Source: an uncultured Faecalibacterium sp.
GTDB taxonomy: Bacteria > Bacillota > Clostridia > Oscillospirales > Ruminococcaceae
DNA length: 64,000 nt
NCBI GenBank assembly: GCA_934503275.1
Contig: CAKSVD010000001.1
Span: forward strand, 124,001 to 188,000
Direction of reading: 5' to 3'
The stretch's first letter is position 1; the number at the start of each line of letters is the position of its first letter. Positions 8,789-18,278 of the stretch are shown piece after piece. A program made the translations under genes and the position numbers. The notes beneath the pieces are model-generated. The model saw only the letters and a program-made list of their open reading frames with translations, was not told the origin of the DNA and did not search any database.

Positions 8789-9661
8789 ATGAAGATCGGT
8801 GTTATCGGCGCTGGCACTATGGGTCAGGGCATCGCTAAGGCATTTGCACAGGTTGAGGGCAACACCGTTGCTCTGTGCGACATCAAGCAGGAGTGGGCCG
8901 AGAATGGTCTGGCAAAGATCAAGAAGGGCTACGAGAAGCTGGTTGCTAAGGGAAAGATGACTCAGGAGAAGGCTGACGCGATCGTCGCCGCCATCACCCC
9001 GGGCCTGAAGGAAGATCTGTGCGCAGACTGCGACCTGGTCGTTGAGGCTGCTTTCGAGGATATGAAGGTCAAGCAGACCACCTTCGGCGAACTGGATAAG
9101 ATCTGCAAGCCCGAGTGCGTCTTCGCTTCCAACACTTCTTCTCTGTCCATCACCGAGATCGGCAAGGGTCTGACCCGTCCCCTGATCGGTATGCACTTCT
9201 TCAACCCCGCAGACCGCATGAAGCTGATCGAGGTCATCGCCGGCTGCAACACCCCCGCTGAGACCGTTGAGAAGATCAAGGAGATCGCCGTTGCCATCGG
9301 CAAGAGCCCCGTTCAGGTCAACGAGGCTGCTGGCTTTGTGGTCAACCGCATCCTGATCCCCATGATCAACGAGGCTGCCTTCATCAAGATGGAGGGCGTT
9401 TCCGATATCGCTGGCATCGACACCGCTATGAAGCTGGGCGCTAACCATCCCATGGGTCCCCTGGAGCTGGGCGACTTCATCGGTCTGGACATCTGCCTGG
9501 CCATTATGGACGTGCTGTACAACGAGACCGGCGACAGCAAGTACCGTGCCTGCCCGCTGATCCGCAAGATGGTGCGTGGCGGCAATCTGGGCTGCAAGAC
9601 CGGTAAGGGCTTCTACGTTTACAACGCAGACCGCACCAAGACCCCTGTTGACCAGCTGTAA
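8789..9661 (+). CDS. hbd: 3-hydroxybutyryl-CoA dehydrogenase
   Basis: Reduces acetoacetyl-CoA to (S)-3-hydroxybutyryl-CoA with NAD(P)H. It has 290 residues. The Rossmann motif GAGTMG is at 7-12. Active-site S117 lies in ASNTSSLSI and the catalytic H136 in GMHFFNPADR, with the NEAAGFVVNR segment near 190. The ATG at 8789 follows AAAGGAGA at good spacing; an extension to 8765 has none. It acts between thl and crt although encoded after crt, as is common in clostridial operons. Confidence 0.95.
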   Translation: MKIGVIGAGTMGQGIAKAFAQVEGNTVALCDIKQEWAENGLAKIKKGYEKLVAKGKMTQEKADAIVAAITPGLKEDLCADCDLVVEAAFEDMKVKQTTFGELDKICKPECVFASNTSSLSITEIGKGLTRPLIGMHFFNPADRMKLIEVIAGCNTPAETVEKIKEIAVAIGKSPVQVNEAAGFVVNRILIPMINEAAFIKMEGVSDIAGIDTAMKLGANHPMGPLELGDFIGLDICLAIMDVLYNETGDSKYRACPLIRKMVRGGNLGCKTGKGFYVYNADRTKTPVDQL

Positions 9662-9674
9662 GTTCTGATAAACA

Positions 9675-9716
9675 TTTCTCCCGGCTGCGGGGAAAGCGGT
9701 CGGGAGGAATTTGTTT
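9675..9716 (+). other. Intra-operon stem-loop between hbd and bcd
   Basis: TTTCTCCCGGCTGC (9675-9688) pairs with GCGGTCGGGAGGAA (9696-9709), including wobble pairs, with loop GGGGAAA. It is followed by TTTGTTT. It is a candidate partial terminator or processing hairpin. Confidence 0.6.
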
Positions 9717-9767
9717 GCACCGGGCTATTCCGGTAAATGAAAAAAGACCTGTTAGGAGGATATAGCG

Positions 9768-10937
<1,170 letters not shown>

Positions 10938-10954
10938 GGGAGGCAAGAGTTACA

Positions 10955-11749
10955 ATGAAAGCAATTGTTTGTGTAAAGCAGGTTCCTGATACCTCCGGCA
11001 AGGTGTCCGTCAAGCCCGATGGCACTCTGGATCGTGCATCCATGGCAACCATCACCAACCCCGATGACCTGAACGCTTTGGAGGCCGCCCTGAAACTGAA
11101 GGACGCCACCGGCTGCGAGGTCGTTGTTGTCACCATGGGTCCCCCGCCGGCAGAGGGTATGCTGCGTGAGCTGCTGGCCCGCGGCGCTGATAAGGCTGTT
11201 CTGGTCTCCGGCCGTGAGTTCGGCGGTTCCGATACCTTTGCAACCAGCCAGATCCTGGCTGCTGCCGTCAACAAGATCGGTGTTGGCCCCGAGGACGTTG
11301 TGTTCTGCGGCCGTCAGGCAATCGATGGCGATACCGCACAGGTCGGCCCCCAGATCGCTGAAAAGCTGCATCTGCCGCAGGTCACCTATGTTGCCGACAT
11401 CCAGAAGGACGGCAACACCCTGACCGTGAAGCGTATGCTGGAGGACGGCTACATGATGGTCAAGGTGCAGACTCCCTGCCTGCTGACCTGCATCAAGGAA
11501 CTGAACGACCCCCGCTACATGAGCGTGAACGGCATCTTTACCTGCTACGACAAGCCCATGGAAGTGTTCGATTACAACGCACTGAAGGACGATCCGCTGA
11601 TCGAGGTGGACACCATTGGCCTGAAGGGTTCTCCGACGAACGTCTTTAAGTCCTTCACTCCTCCGCAGAAGGGCGCAGGCACCATGCTGCAGGGCGACGA
11701 TGTTGCTGCCCAGCTGGCTGGCATCCTGGCCAAGAAGCACCTGATCTGA
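10955..11749 (+). CDS. etfB: Electron transfer flavoprotein beta subunit
   Basis: Beta subunit of the electron-transfer flavoprotein partner of Bcd, 264 residues, the usual length. The N-terminus MKAIVCVKQVPDT and the FCGRQAIDGDTAQVGP segment are typical of clostridial EtfB, which holds the bifurcating FAD (or AMP in non-bifurcating forms) at the subunit interface. It starts 17 nt after bcd with GGGAGGC upstream and is followed 21 nt later by etfA, so all three are surely co-transcribed. Confidence 0.95.
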   Translation: MKAIVCVKQVPDTSGKVSVKPDGTLDRASMATITNPDDLNALEAALKLKDATGCEVVVVTMGPPPAEGMLRELLARGADKAVLVSGREFGGSDTFATSQILAAAVNKIGVGPEDVVFCGRQAIDGDTAQVGPQIAEKLHLPQVTYVADIQKDGNTLTVKRMLEDGYMMVKVQTPCLLTCIKELNDPRYMSVNGIFTCYDKPMEVFDYNALKDDPLIEVDTIGLKGSPTNVFKSFTPPQKGAGTMLQGDDVAAQLAGILAKKHLI

Positions 11750-11770
11750 TGAAAGGAGCATAGGATTACA

Positions 11771-12865
11771 ATGGCTGATTTTAACGAATACAAGGGCGTA
11801 TGGGTCTTTTGCGAGCAGCGCCAGGGCGCACTGATGTCCACTGACTTCGAGCTGGTTAGCGAGGCCCGTAAGCTGGCCGACGAACTGGGCTGCGAGGTCA
11901 CCGGCCTGCTGCTGGGCGACAACGTGGAGGGCATTGCCAAGGAACTGGGCGGCTACGGTGCCGATAAGGTTATGGTGTGCGATAGCCCCCTGCTGAAGGA
12001 TTACACCACCGACGCATACGCAAAGGTCGTGTGCGATATGGTCAACGAGTACAAGCCTGAGGTGCTGCTGATCGGTGCTACCAACATTGGCCGCGACCTC
12101 GGCCCCCGCTGCGCAGCCCGTCTGCACACCGGCCTGACCGCTGATGCTACCCATCTGGATATCGATACTGCAAAGTACATCGACTTCCTGAAGGAGAGCT
12201 CCACCATCGACCTGTCTAAGCAGAAGTTCGATATGGAAGACCGCAACCTGAAGATGACCCGTCCCGCATTCGGCGGCCATCTGATGGCTACCATCATCTG
12301 CCCCCGCTTCCGCCCGCAGATGTCCACCGTGCGTCCCGGCGTTATGAAGAAGGCTCCCTTCGATCAGGCTAAGGCTGATGCCTGCCAGATCGTCAAGCCC
12401 GCTTTCAGCCTGACCACTGAGGACATCAAGACCGAAGTGCTGAGCGTGGAGAAGGCCGCTGAGAAGCTGGTCGACCTGATCGGCGCAGACGTCATCGTCT
12501 CCGTTGGCCGTGGTATCAGCAAGGATGTCAACAAGGGCATCGAGCTGGCCGAGCAGTTGGCAGCCGCTCTGGGCGGCGGCGTCGTGGGCGCTTCTCGCGC
12601 CGTCACCGATGCAGGCTGGATGACCGCTGACCATCAGGTCGGTCAGACCGGCAAGACCGTGCACCCCAAGATCTATGTGGCTCTGGGTATCTCCGGCGCC
12701 ATCCAGCACACCGCCGGTATGCAGGATTCTGAGTGCATCATCGCTGTCAACAAGAACGAGGGTGCTCCCATCTTCGGTGTTGCTGACTACGGCATCGTGG
12801 GCGACCTGTTCAAGGTCGTGCCCGAGCTCATCAAGCAGGTCGAGGCAGCAAAGGCTGCTCTGTGA
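11771..12865 (+). CDS. etfA: Electron transfer flavoprotein alpha subunit
   Basis: Alpha subunit of the Bcd-associated flavoprotein, 364 residues. The N-terminal domain (about 1-195) pairs with EtfB. The C-terminal FAD domain carries the signatures GASRAVTDAGW, HQVGQTGKTVHPKIY and ALGISGAIQHTAGM. AAAGGAGC precedes the ATG at 11771. It is the last gene of the operon, with a strong terminator 45 nt after the stop. Confidence 0.95.
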   Translation: MADFNEYKGVWVFCEQRQGALMSTDFELVSEARKLADELGCEVTGLLLGDNVEGIAKELGGYGADKVMVCDSPLLKDYTTDAYAKVVCDMVNEYKPEVLLIGATNIGRDLGPRCAARLHTGLTADATHLDIDTAKYIDFLKESSTIDLSKQKFDMEDRNLKMTRPAFGGHLMATIICPRFRPQMSTVRPGVMKKAPFDQAKADACQIVKPAFSLTTEDIKTEVLSVEKAAEKLVDLIGADVIVSVGRGISKDVNKGIELAEQLAAALGGGVVGASRAVTDAGWMTADHQVGQTGKTVHPKIYVALGISGAIQHTAGMQDSECIIAVNKNEGAPIFGVADYGIVGDLFKVVPELIKQVEAAKAAL

Positions 12866-12909
12866 TCGCCTGCTCCTGAGCATACTTCAATAGCATAGCC
12901 TGAATTGTG

Positions 12910-12947
12910 AGAGGCCGTTGCACATTTTTGTGCAGCGGCCTCTTTTT
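12910..12947 (+). terminator. Terminator of the butyrate operon
   Basis: GAGGCCGTTGCAC (12911-12923) pairs with GTGCAGCGGCCTC (12930-12942), followed by TTTTT. The stem sequence closely resembles those at 17826 and 56955. Confidence 0.9.
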
Positions 12948-13076
12948 GTGTGAAACACCTTTCGTTTTTTGCTGTGACCACTTTATTTTAAGCTGCATAG
13001 CGCAAATAAGTTAGTTTGATAGGTGCCTTTGGGAAAATTGCAGGATTCTGTCAGTCTTTTTATTTGCGCCCGTTTG

Positions 13077-13085
13077 TGTTATACT
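13077..13085 (+). promoter_or_regulatory. Extended -10 promoter candidate of yigZ
   Basis: TGTTATACT is an extended -10 about 30 nt before the GTG at 13116. No good -35 is visible. Confidence 0.45.
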
Positions 13086-13115
13086 TATTCTGAGTTATTA
13101 TCAGGAGGATCTAAC

Positions 13116-13736
13116 GTGGAGGATTACCGCACCGTCCGGGGCACGGCCACCGGCGAATATGAAGAGAAAAAAAGCCGCTTTATCGCACAGCTTTCCTTTG
13201 CCGACAGCGAGGAAGCTGCGGTGGCTTTTCTGGAGCAGGTGCGGGCGGCCAACCGCACCGCACGGCACAACGTCTACGCCTACCGCCTGCGGGCGGGCAA
13301 CCGCGAGCGCTATTCCGATGACGGCGAGCCTGCAAAGACTGCCGGTACGCCCGCGCTGGAGGTGCTGCAGCACAGCGGCCTGACCGACCTGATCGTGGTG
13401 GTCACCCGCTACTTTGGCGGGGTGCTGCTGGGTACCGGCGGCTTGGTGCGTGCCTACACCACCGCCACTGCCTGTGCACTGGAAAACGCCGAGGTGGTCA
13501 CGGTGCGCAGTGTGGTGGAATTACAAGTGACCGTGGACTACGCCCTTTACGAGCGTGCATCCCTGCTCATTGATGCCGCCGGGGCAAAGCAGGCACCGCC
13601 GGAGTTTACAGACCGCGTCACCCTGCGCTGGCAGATGCCGGAGCACACCGAAGCCCCGCTGCTGGAGCAGCTGCGGGAATTGACCCGGGGCAGCGCTCAG
13701 GTAACGGTGTCCGACCCGTTCTACGCACCATTTTAA
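13116..13736 (+). CDS. yigZ: YigZ/IMPACT family protein
   Basis: A 206-residue protein of the YigZ (UPF0029/IMPACT) family. The N-terminal IMPACT domain carries the signature YSDDGEPAKTAGTPAL and VVVTRYFGGVLLGTGGLVRAY; a C-terminal DUF1949-like domain follows from about 140. The biochemical role is unsettled; the fold relates to nucleic-acid-binding domains and homologues are linked to translation control. The GTG at 13116 has CAGGAGGATC upstream, which decides the start over a longer frame to 13023. It heads the dgt-dnaG-rpoD neighbourhood. Confidence 0.88.
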   Translation: MEDYRTVRGTATGEYEEKKSRFIAQLSFADSEEAAVAFLEQVRAANRTARHNVYAYRLRAGNRERYSDDGEPAKTAGTPALEVLQHSGLTDLIVVVTRYFGGVLLGTGGLVRAYTTATACALENAEVVTVRSVVELQVTVDYALYERASLLIDAAGAKQAPPEFTDRVTLRWQMPEHTEAPLLEQLRELTRGSAQVTVSDPFYAPF

Positions 13737-13878
13737 AAAACAAAGTCTTTTTTGCAAACCGACACCGAACTTCCCCCTTCGACATGGCCGATGTGCTACA
13801 ATTGCCGCAGCGCAGCAATTGGGATCGGCTGCGTGCAGAGGGGAGGGGAGAAACTCGAAAAACAAAAGGAGGATCTGT

Positions 13879-14877
13879 ATGGATGTGCGTCGGAGAACCG
13901 AGGAGATCGAGCATCTTACCTTTGCACCGTGGGCGACCTTCAGCGATGCAAGCCGCGGCCGCGCCGTACCGGAGCCGCAGGATCCGCTGCGCCCGGTGTT
14001 TCAGCGGGATCGCGACCGGGTGCTGCACTGCAAGGCCTTCCGGCGTCTCAAGCAGAAAACGCAGGTGTTCCTTTCACCGGAAGGCGATCTGTACCGCACC
14101 CGGCTGACCCATACGCTGGAGGTCTCGCAGATCGCCCGCACCATCGCCCGTGGCCTGCGCCTGAACGAGGATCTGACCGAGGCCATCAGCCTTGCGCATG
14201 ATCTGGGGCATACCCCCTTTGGCCATGCGGGCGAAAAAGCACTGAACGCCCTCTGCCCGGACGGTTTCCACCATTATATGCAAAGCCTGCGTGTGGTGGA
14301 CCGGCTGGAAAAGGACGGCGAGGGCCTTAACCTGACATGGGAGGTGCGCAACGGCATCGTTACCCACACCAAGGGTACATGGGCGGCCACCCCGGAAGGA
14401 CGCATCGTGCGGCTTGCAGATCAGATCGCCTTTGTCAACCACGATATCGAGGACGCTGTGCGCGCCGGTGTGCTGGACGCTGCCACCCTGCCTAAGGACT
14501 GCACGGCAGTGCTGGGGCAGACCAAATCCGCCCGCATCACCACCATGATCGACAGCATCCTCACCCACAGCGAGGGGGATGTCCGCGTGGGCACGGAGGA
14601 ATACGAGGCCTTTCTCGCCCTGCGGGATTTCATGTACGCCACCGTGTATGTGGATAAGAACGCCAAGCGCGAGGAGCAAAAGGTGGACAAGCTGATCGCG
14701 GAACTGTACGAATACTACCTGACCCATGTAGACCGGATGTCAAACTTTTATGTGCAGCTGGCCTATCAGGAGGGACGGGAGCGCGCCGTCACCGACTACA
14801 TCAGCGGTATGAGCGACGAGTTTGCCATCCGCACCTTTGAAGAACTGTTCGTGCCCCAGAAATGGCACGTCCTTTAA
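13879..14877 (+). CDS. dgt: Deoxyguanosinetriphosphate triphosphohydrolase-like protein
   Basis: An HD-domain phosphohydrolase of the dGTPase type, expected to split dNTPs into deoxynucleoside and triphosphate. It has 332 residues, the short form common in firmicutes. Metal ligands are H78 (LTHTLE), H107-D108 (LAHDLGHTPFGH) and the later Asp in VNHDIEDAV. The N-terminal RDRDRVLHCKAFRRLK motif is family-typical. AAAGGAGG precedes the ATG at 13879. It lies 25 nt before dnaG; the dgt-dnaG-rpoD order recurs in clostridia and suggests a macromolecular-synthesis operon. Confidence 0.92.
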   Translation: MDVRRRTEEIEHLTFAPWATFSDASRGRAVPEPQDPLRPVFQRDRDRVLHCKAFRRLKQKTQVFLSPEGDLYRTRLTHTLEVSQIARTIARGLRLNEDLTEAISLAHDLGHTPFGHAGEKALNALCPDGFHHYMQSLRVVDRLEKDGEGLNLTWEVRNGIVTHTKGTWAATPEGRIVRLADQIAFVNHDIEDAVRAGVLDAATLPKDCTAVLGQTKSARITTMIDSILTHSEGDVRVGTEEYEAFLALRDFMYATVYVDKNAKREEQKVDKLIAELYEYYLTHVDRMSNFYVQLAYQEGRERAVTDYISGMSDEFAIRTFEELFVPQKWHVL

Positions 14878-14902
14878 AACTGGAGAGGTCGTTTAAATCA
14901 AC

Positions 14903-16678
14903 ATGATCCCACACGAATACATCGAGGAACTTACCCGCCGCACTGACATTGTGGAACTGGTGGGCAGCTATGTGCAGCTCAAGCGCAAGGGACGGCTGTA
15001 CGGCGGCCTGTGCCCTTTTCACAGCGAAAAAACGCCGTCCTTCTATGTGTACCCGGATACTCAAAGCTTTTACTGCTTCGGCTGTCAGGCAGCCGGAGAT
15101 GCCATCAGCTTTGTCAAAAAGATCAACAATATCAGCAGCGGCGAGGCCATCAAGATGCTGGCCTCCCGCGCCGGGATGCCGGAGCCGCAGGAGGACGACA
15201 AGACCGGACGCCTGCGCAGCAGGGTGCTTTCCATGAACAAGGAGGCTGCCCGCTTCTTCCACGCCTGCCTGAACTCTACCGTGGAGGAAGCGCGGCAGGC
15301 GCGCGCTTACTGGCGGCGGCGCGGGCTGGACGATAAGACCATCGTCCGGTTCGGGCTGGGCTATGCTCCCAACGACGGGCAGGCACTGTACCAGTATCTG
15401 CGGGATAAGGGTTACAACCAGCAGGAACTGGATGCCAGCGGCCTGTTCAAGCGCAGCCAGTCCGGGCGCATTTACTGCCTGTTCTGGAAGCGTGTCATGA
15501 CCCCTATCTTTGACCTGCGCGGCAACATCATTGCCTTTGGTGGGCGCGTGATGGATGACTCCAAGCCCAAGTACGTCAACAGCCCGGAAACGCTGGTCTA
15601 CCACAAATCCGAGACGGTGTTTGCCATGCAGATCGCCAAGCGCAGCGCCTCCCGGCGGTTCGTGCTGTGCGAGGGCTACATGGACGTCATCAGTATGCAG
15701 CAGGCGGGTATCGATACCGCCGTCTGCGCCTGCGGCACTGCGCTGACCCCCGGGCAGGTGCGCATCATCAGCGAGTATGCCGATGAGGTCATTCTGAGTT
15801 ACGACTCGGATGAGGCTGGTCAGAAAGCCACCCTGCGCTCGCTGGAACTGTTCCGCAACAGCCCGGTAAAGGTGGGCGTTTTGCAGATCCCCGGCGCAAA
15901 GGACCCGGACGAGTATATCAAAAAATACGGCCCGGAGCGTTTTCAGGCGCTTCTGGATGGGGTGGGCAACGCGCTGGATTTCCGGCTCAAGCGCCTGCGG
16001 GATCAGTACGATCTCTCACAGGATGCGCAGCGGCTGCAATATGTAAAGGAAGCCGTGGAGATGCTGGCCGAGCGCTCTAACCCCACCGAGCAGGAGGTGT
16101 ACGCCGGGCGGCTGGCCGAGGAGACCAACATCTCCAAAACCGCCATTCTGGCGCAGCTGGGCACTGCAGCAAAGCGGGCGGGCGGCAAATACCGCCGGGA
16201 GAAAAACCGCGAACTGCTGCGCTCCGGTGAGATGGATCAGATCAAGGTGCCGTACAGCGCAGGCGGCAGTCAGGCGCTGGGCATCGCCAGCGCTCAGCAG
16301 CGGCTGCTGGCAGCCATCCTTCGGGAGCCCCGCTATCTGGAACTGGCAAAACAGCAGCTGACGGCAGAGCAATTCATCCAGCCGCAGCAGAAGGAACTAT
16401 ATGAAGCAATGCTCAATTGCAGCCGGGAGGGCGTGGAACTCAGCCTGACGGCACTGCGGGCATTTGCAAGCGAAGAAGCATTGAATGAACTGAGCCGGCT
16501 TGCGGCACAATACAGCGATGTGAACTGCACCCCGGACGATATCCGTCTGTATCTGGACAGGATCGCCCGGGGAATGCCGGTTGCAAGCAAAGCTGCTGCA
16601 ATGTCCGGCGATGAGATCACACAGTATCTTCAGTCGATGCGCGAAAAAAAGCAGGGAACGCTGCCCGAACAAGACTGA
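14903..16678 (+). CDS. dnaG: DNA primase
   Basis: Synthesises RNA primers at the replication fork, working with the DnaB-type helicase. It has 591 residues. The N-terminal zinc finger uses C37, H40, C58 and C61 (CPFH...CFGC). The central catalytic core has the TOPRIM acidic motifs EGYMD and SYDSDEAG (roughly residues 250-330). The C-terminal part matches the DnaB-binding domain. GGAGAGG lies about 14 nt before the ATG at 14903, a long spacing that may limit translation. rpoD follows 48 nt later. Confidence 0.95.
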   Translation: MIPHEYIEELTRRTDIVELVGSYVQLKRKGRLYGGLCPFHSEKTPSFYVYPDTQSFYCFGCQAAGDAISFVKKINNISSGEAIKMLASRAGMPEPQEDDKTGRLRSRVLSMNKEAARFFHACLNSTVEEARQARAYWRRRGLDDKTIVRFGLGYAPNDGQALYQYLRDKGYNQQELDASGLFKRSQSGRIYCLFWKRVMTPIFDLRGNIIAFGGRVMDDSKPKYVNSPETLVYHKSETVFAMQIAKRSASRRFVLCEGYMDVISMQQAGIDTAVCACGTALTPGQVRIISEYADEVILSYDSDEAGQKATLRSLELFRNSPVKVGVLQIPGAKDPDEYIKKYGPERFQALLDGVGNALDFRLKRLRDQYDLSQDAQRLQYVKEAVEMLAERSNPTEQEVYAGRLAEETNISKTAILAQLGTAAKRAGGKYRREKNRELLRSGEMDQIKVPYSAGGSQALGIASAQQRLLAAILREPRYLELAKQQLTAEQFIQPQQKELYEAMLNCSREGVELSLTALRAFASEEALNELSRLAAQYSDVNCTPDDIRLYLDRIARGMPVASKAAAMSGDEITQYLQSMREKKQGTLPEQD

Positions 16679-16726
16679 TCCCTGTTTTCCCTCCGGCTGG
16701 AGCTGGAGAGAAAAGGAGCAGGAATC

Positions 16727-17806
16727 ATGCAGAAATTGTCGCAAACGGAAGAACTTGCCCGCAGCCTTGCCGCAAAGGCTCACCGTCACACCCTGACCCC
16801 GGAGCAGATCAGCCGCGCCATGGAGGAAACGGATTTCGATGTTGCTCAGTTGGATGAACTCTACGCTGCACTGGAGCAGCGCGGCGTCCATCTGGCAGAG
16901 GAACCTGCCGAACTGCCTGTGCTGGACGATGCCCAGATCGGCAGGCTGGAGAATGAACTGTCCTCAGAGGGCGTGGCGCTGGATGACCCGGTCAAGACCT
17001 ATCTAAAGGAGATCGGCCGGGTGCCGCTGCTGACCGCCGGACAGGAGATGGCATTGGCAAAGGCTGCCCGGGCAGGGGATGCAGAGGCGCGCCGCTCCCT
17101 GAGCGAAGCGAACCTGCGGCTGGTGGTGTCGGTCGCCAAGCGCTACGCCGGGCGGGGACTGCCTTTTCTGGATCTCATTCAGGAAGGCAACCTTGGCCTG
17201 ATGAAGGCGGCGGAAAAATTTGAGCCGGAGCGGGGCTTCAAGTTTTCCACCTACGCAACGTGGTGGATCCGTCAGTCCATCACCCGCGCCATTGCGGATC
17301 AGGGACGCACCATCCGCATCCCAGTGCATCTGGTGGAGAGCATCAACAGGGTCAAGAAAACGGCAGGCGACCTGCTGCACAAAAATGGACGGGAGCCCAC
17401 CGTAGAGGAGATCGCTGCCGCACTGGATATGGAGCCGGACAAGGTACGGGAACTGCTGCAACTGTCGCAGGAGCCCATCAGTCTGGAAACGCCGGTAGGG
17501 GAGGAAGAGGATGCCCATCTGGAGGACTTTATTCAGGACGAGGACGCCGGCGTCCCGGTGGATGAAGCCGGGCGTCAGCTGCTGCGGCGGGAGCTGCTGC
17601 ACGTCCTTAAAAGCCTGACGCCCCGGGAGGAGCGGGTCATCACCCTGCGCTTTGGTCTGGAGGACGGCCGTGCCCGCACGCTGGAAGAACTGGGCAAGGA
17701 GTTCAACGTGACCCGGGAGCGGGTGCGGCAGATCGAAGCAAAGGCGCTGCGCAAGCTGCGCCACCCCAGCCGCGCAAAGCTGCTGCGGGATTATCTGGAT
17801 GAGTGA
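16727..17806 (+). CDS. rpoD: Primary RNA polymerase sigma factor
   Basis: Housekeeping sigma factor (SigA/RpoD), 359 residues. A short region 1.1-like N-terminus is followed by region 1.2 ([16 protein letters not shown]) and region 2 with the -10-reading and melting segment ([20 protein letters not shown]). Region 3 and region 4 with its helix-turn-helix ([22 protein letters not shown]) complete the protein. No long insertion between 1.2 and 2, as usual in firmicutes. AAAAGGAGC precedes the ATG. The near-consensus TTGACA/TATAAT promoters in this window fit its recognition residues. Confidence 0.95.
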   Translation: MQKLSQTEELARSLAAKAHRHTLTPEQISRAMEETDFDVAQLDELYAALEQRGVHLAEEPAELPVLDDAQIGRLENELSSEGVALDDPVKTYLKEIGRVPLLTAGQEMALAKAARAGDAEARRSLSEANLRLVVSVAKRYAGRGLPFLDLIQEGNLGLMKAAEKFEPERGFKFSTYATWWIRQSITRAIADQGRTIRIPVHLVESINRVKKTAGDLLHKNGREPTVEEIAAALDMEPDKVRELLQLSQEPISLETPVGEEEDAHLEDFIQDEDAGVPVDEAGRQLLRRELLHVLKSLTPREERVITLRFGLEDGRARTLEELGKEFNVTRERVRQIEAKALRKLRHPSRAKLLRDYLDE

Positions 17807-17825
17807 GCATTCCATATAATAGGAT

Positions 17826-17863
17826 AAGGCCGCTGCACGGCATTCTGTGCGGCGGCCTTTTTT
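17826..17863 (+). terminator. Terminator after rpoD
   Basis: AAGGCCGCTGCAC (17826-17838) pairs with GTGCGGCGGCCTT (17847-17859), followed by TTTT. Confidence 0.9.
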
Positions 17864-18278
17864 GCAGCAGAGAAATGCAAAAGTAACACTTCCGGGCGCA
17901 AGAGCAAAGATAGACAAATTGCACAAGGGTGTTATGAACAGGAACGTGCAAAATAAAAAAATCAAGTACTTGGCAAACGAACGACTACACGCTTCCGGGC
18001 GTTCGAAAATGAAGCGAAAATTAAATTTATTTCGGCAAAAAACTGAAAAATGGCTTGACAACAGGGGTTTTCGGGTGTATACTGCATTAGTATCACATAA
18101 TGGACTAGTGCGTCAAAAAAGGAACTGCGATGGCAGCTGCTTGAGGGGTCATCCCGAAAAGTTTGTGCAAAACGCCGGAACGTTCCGCAGGGCGCGGGTC
18201 GAATTATGTGTGTCTGCTCAAATTTGACCCGCGTATACGACATCCCGTAGAATATAAAAGTAAGGAGTGGTTGATTTT
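17864..18278 (+). other. rpoB upstream region and leader
   Basis: About 415 nt without a gene. It holds a near-perfect promoter (18055-18083) and a leader of about 190 nt before rpoB. There is no rplJL-type leader or ribosomal-protein gene. The AT-rich 17880-18050 stretch could contain an UP-like element; I see no ORF with a ribosome site. Confidence 0.6.
18055..18083 (+). promoter_or_regulatory. Promoter of rpoBC
   Basis: TTGACA (18055-18060), a 17-nt spacer and TATACT (18078-18083). Consensus -35 and near-consensus -10, preceded by A/T-rich sequence. Confidence 0.9.
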
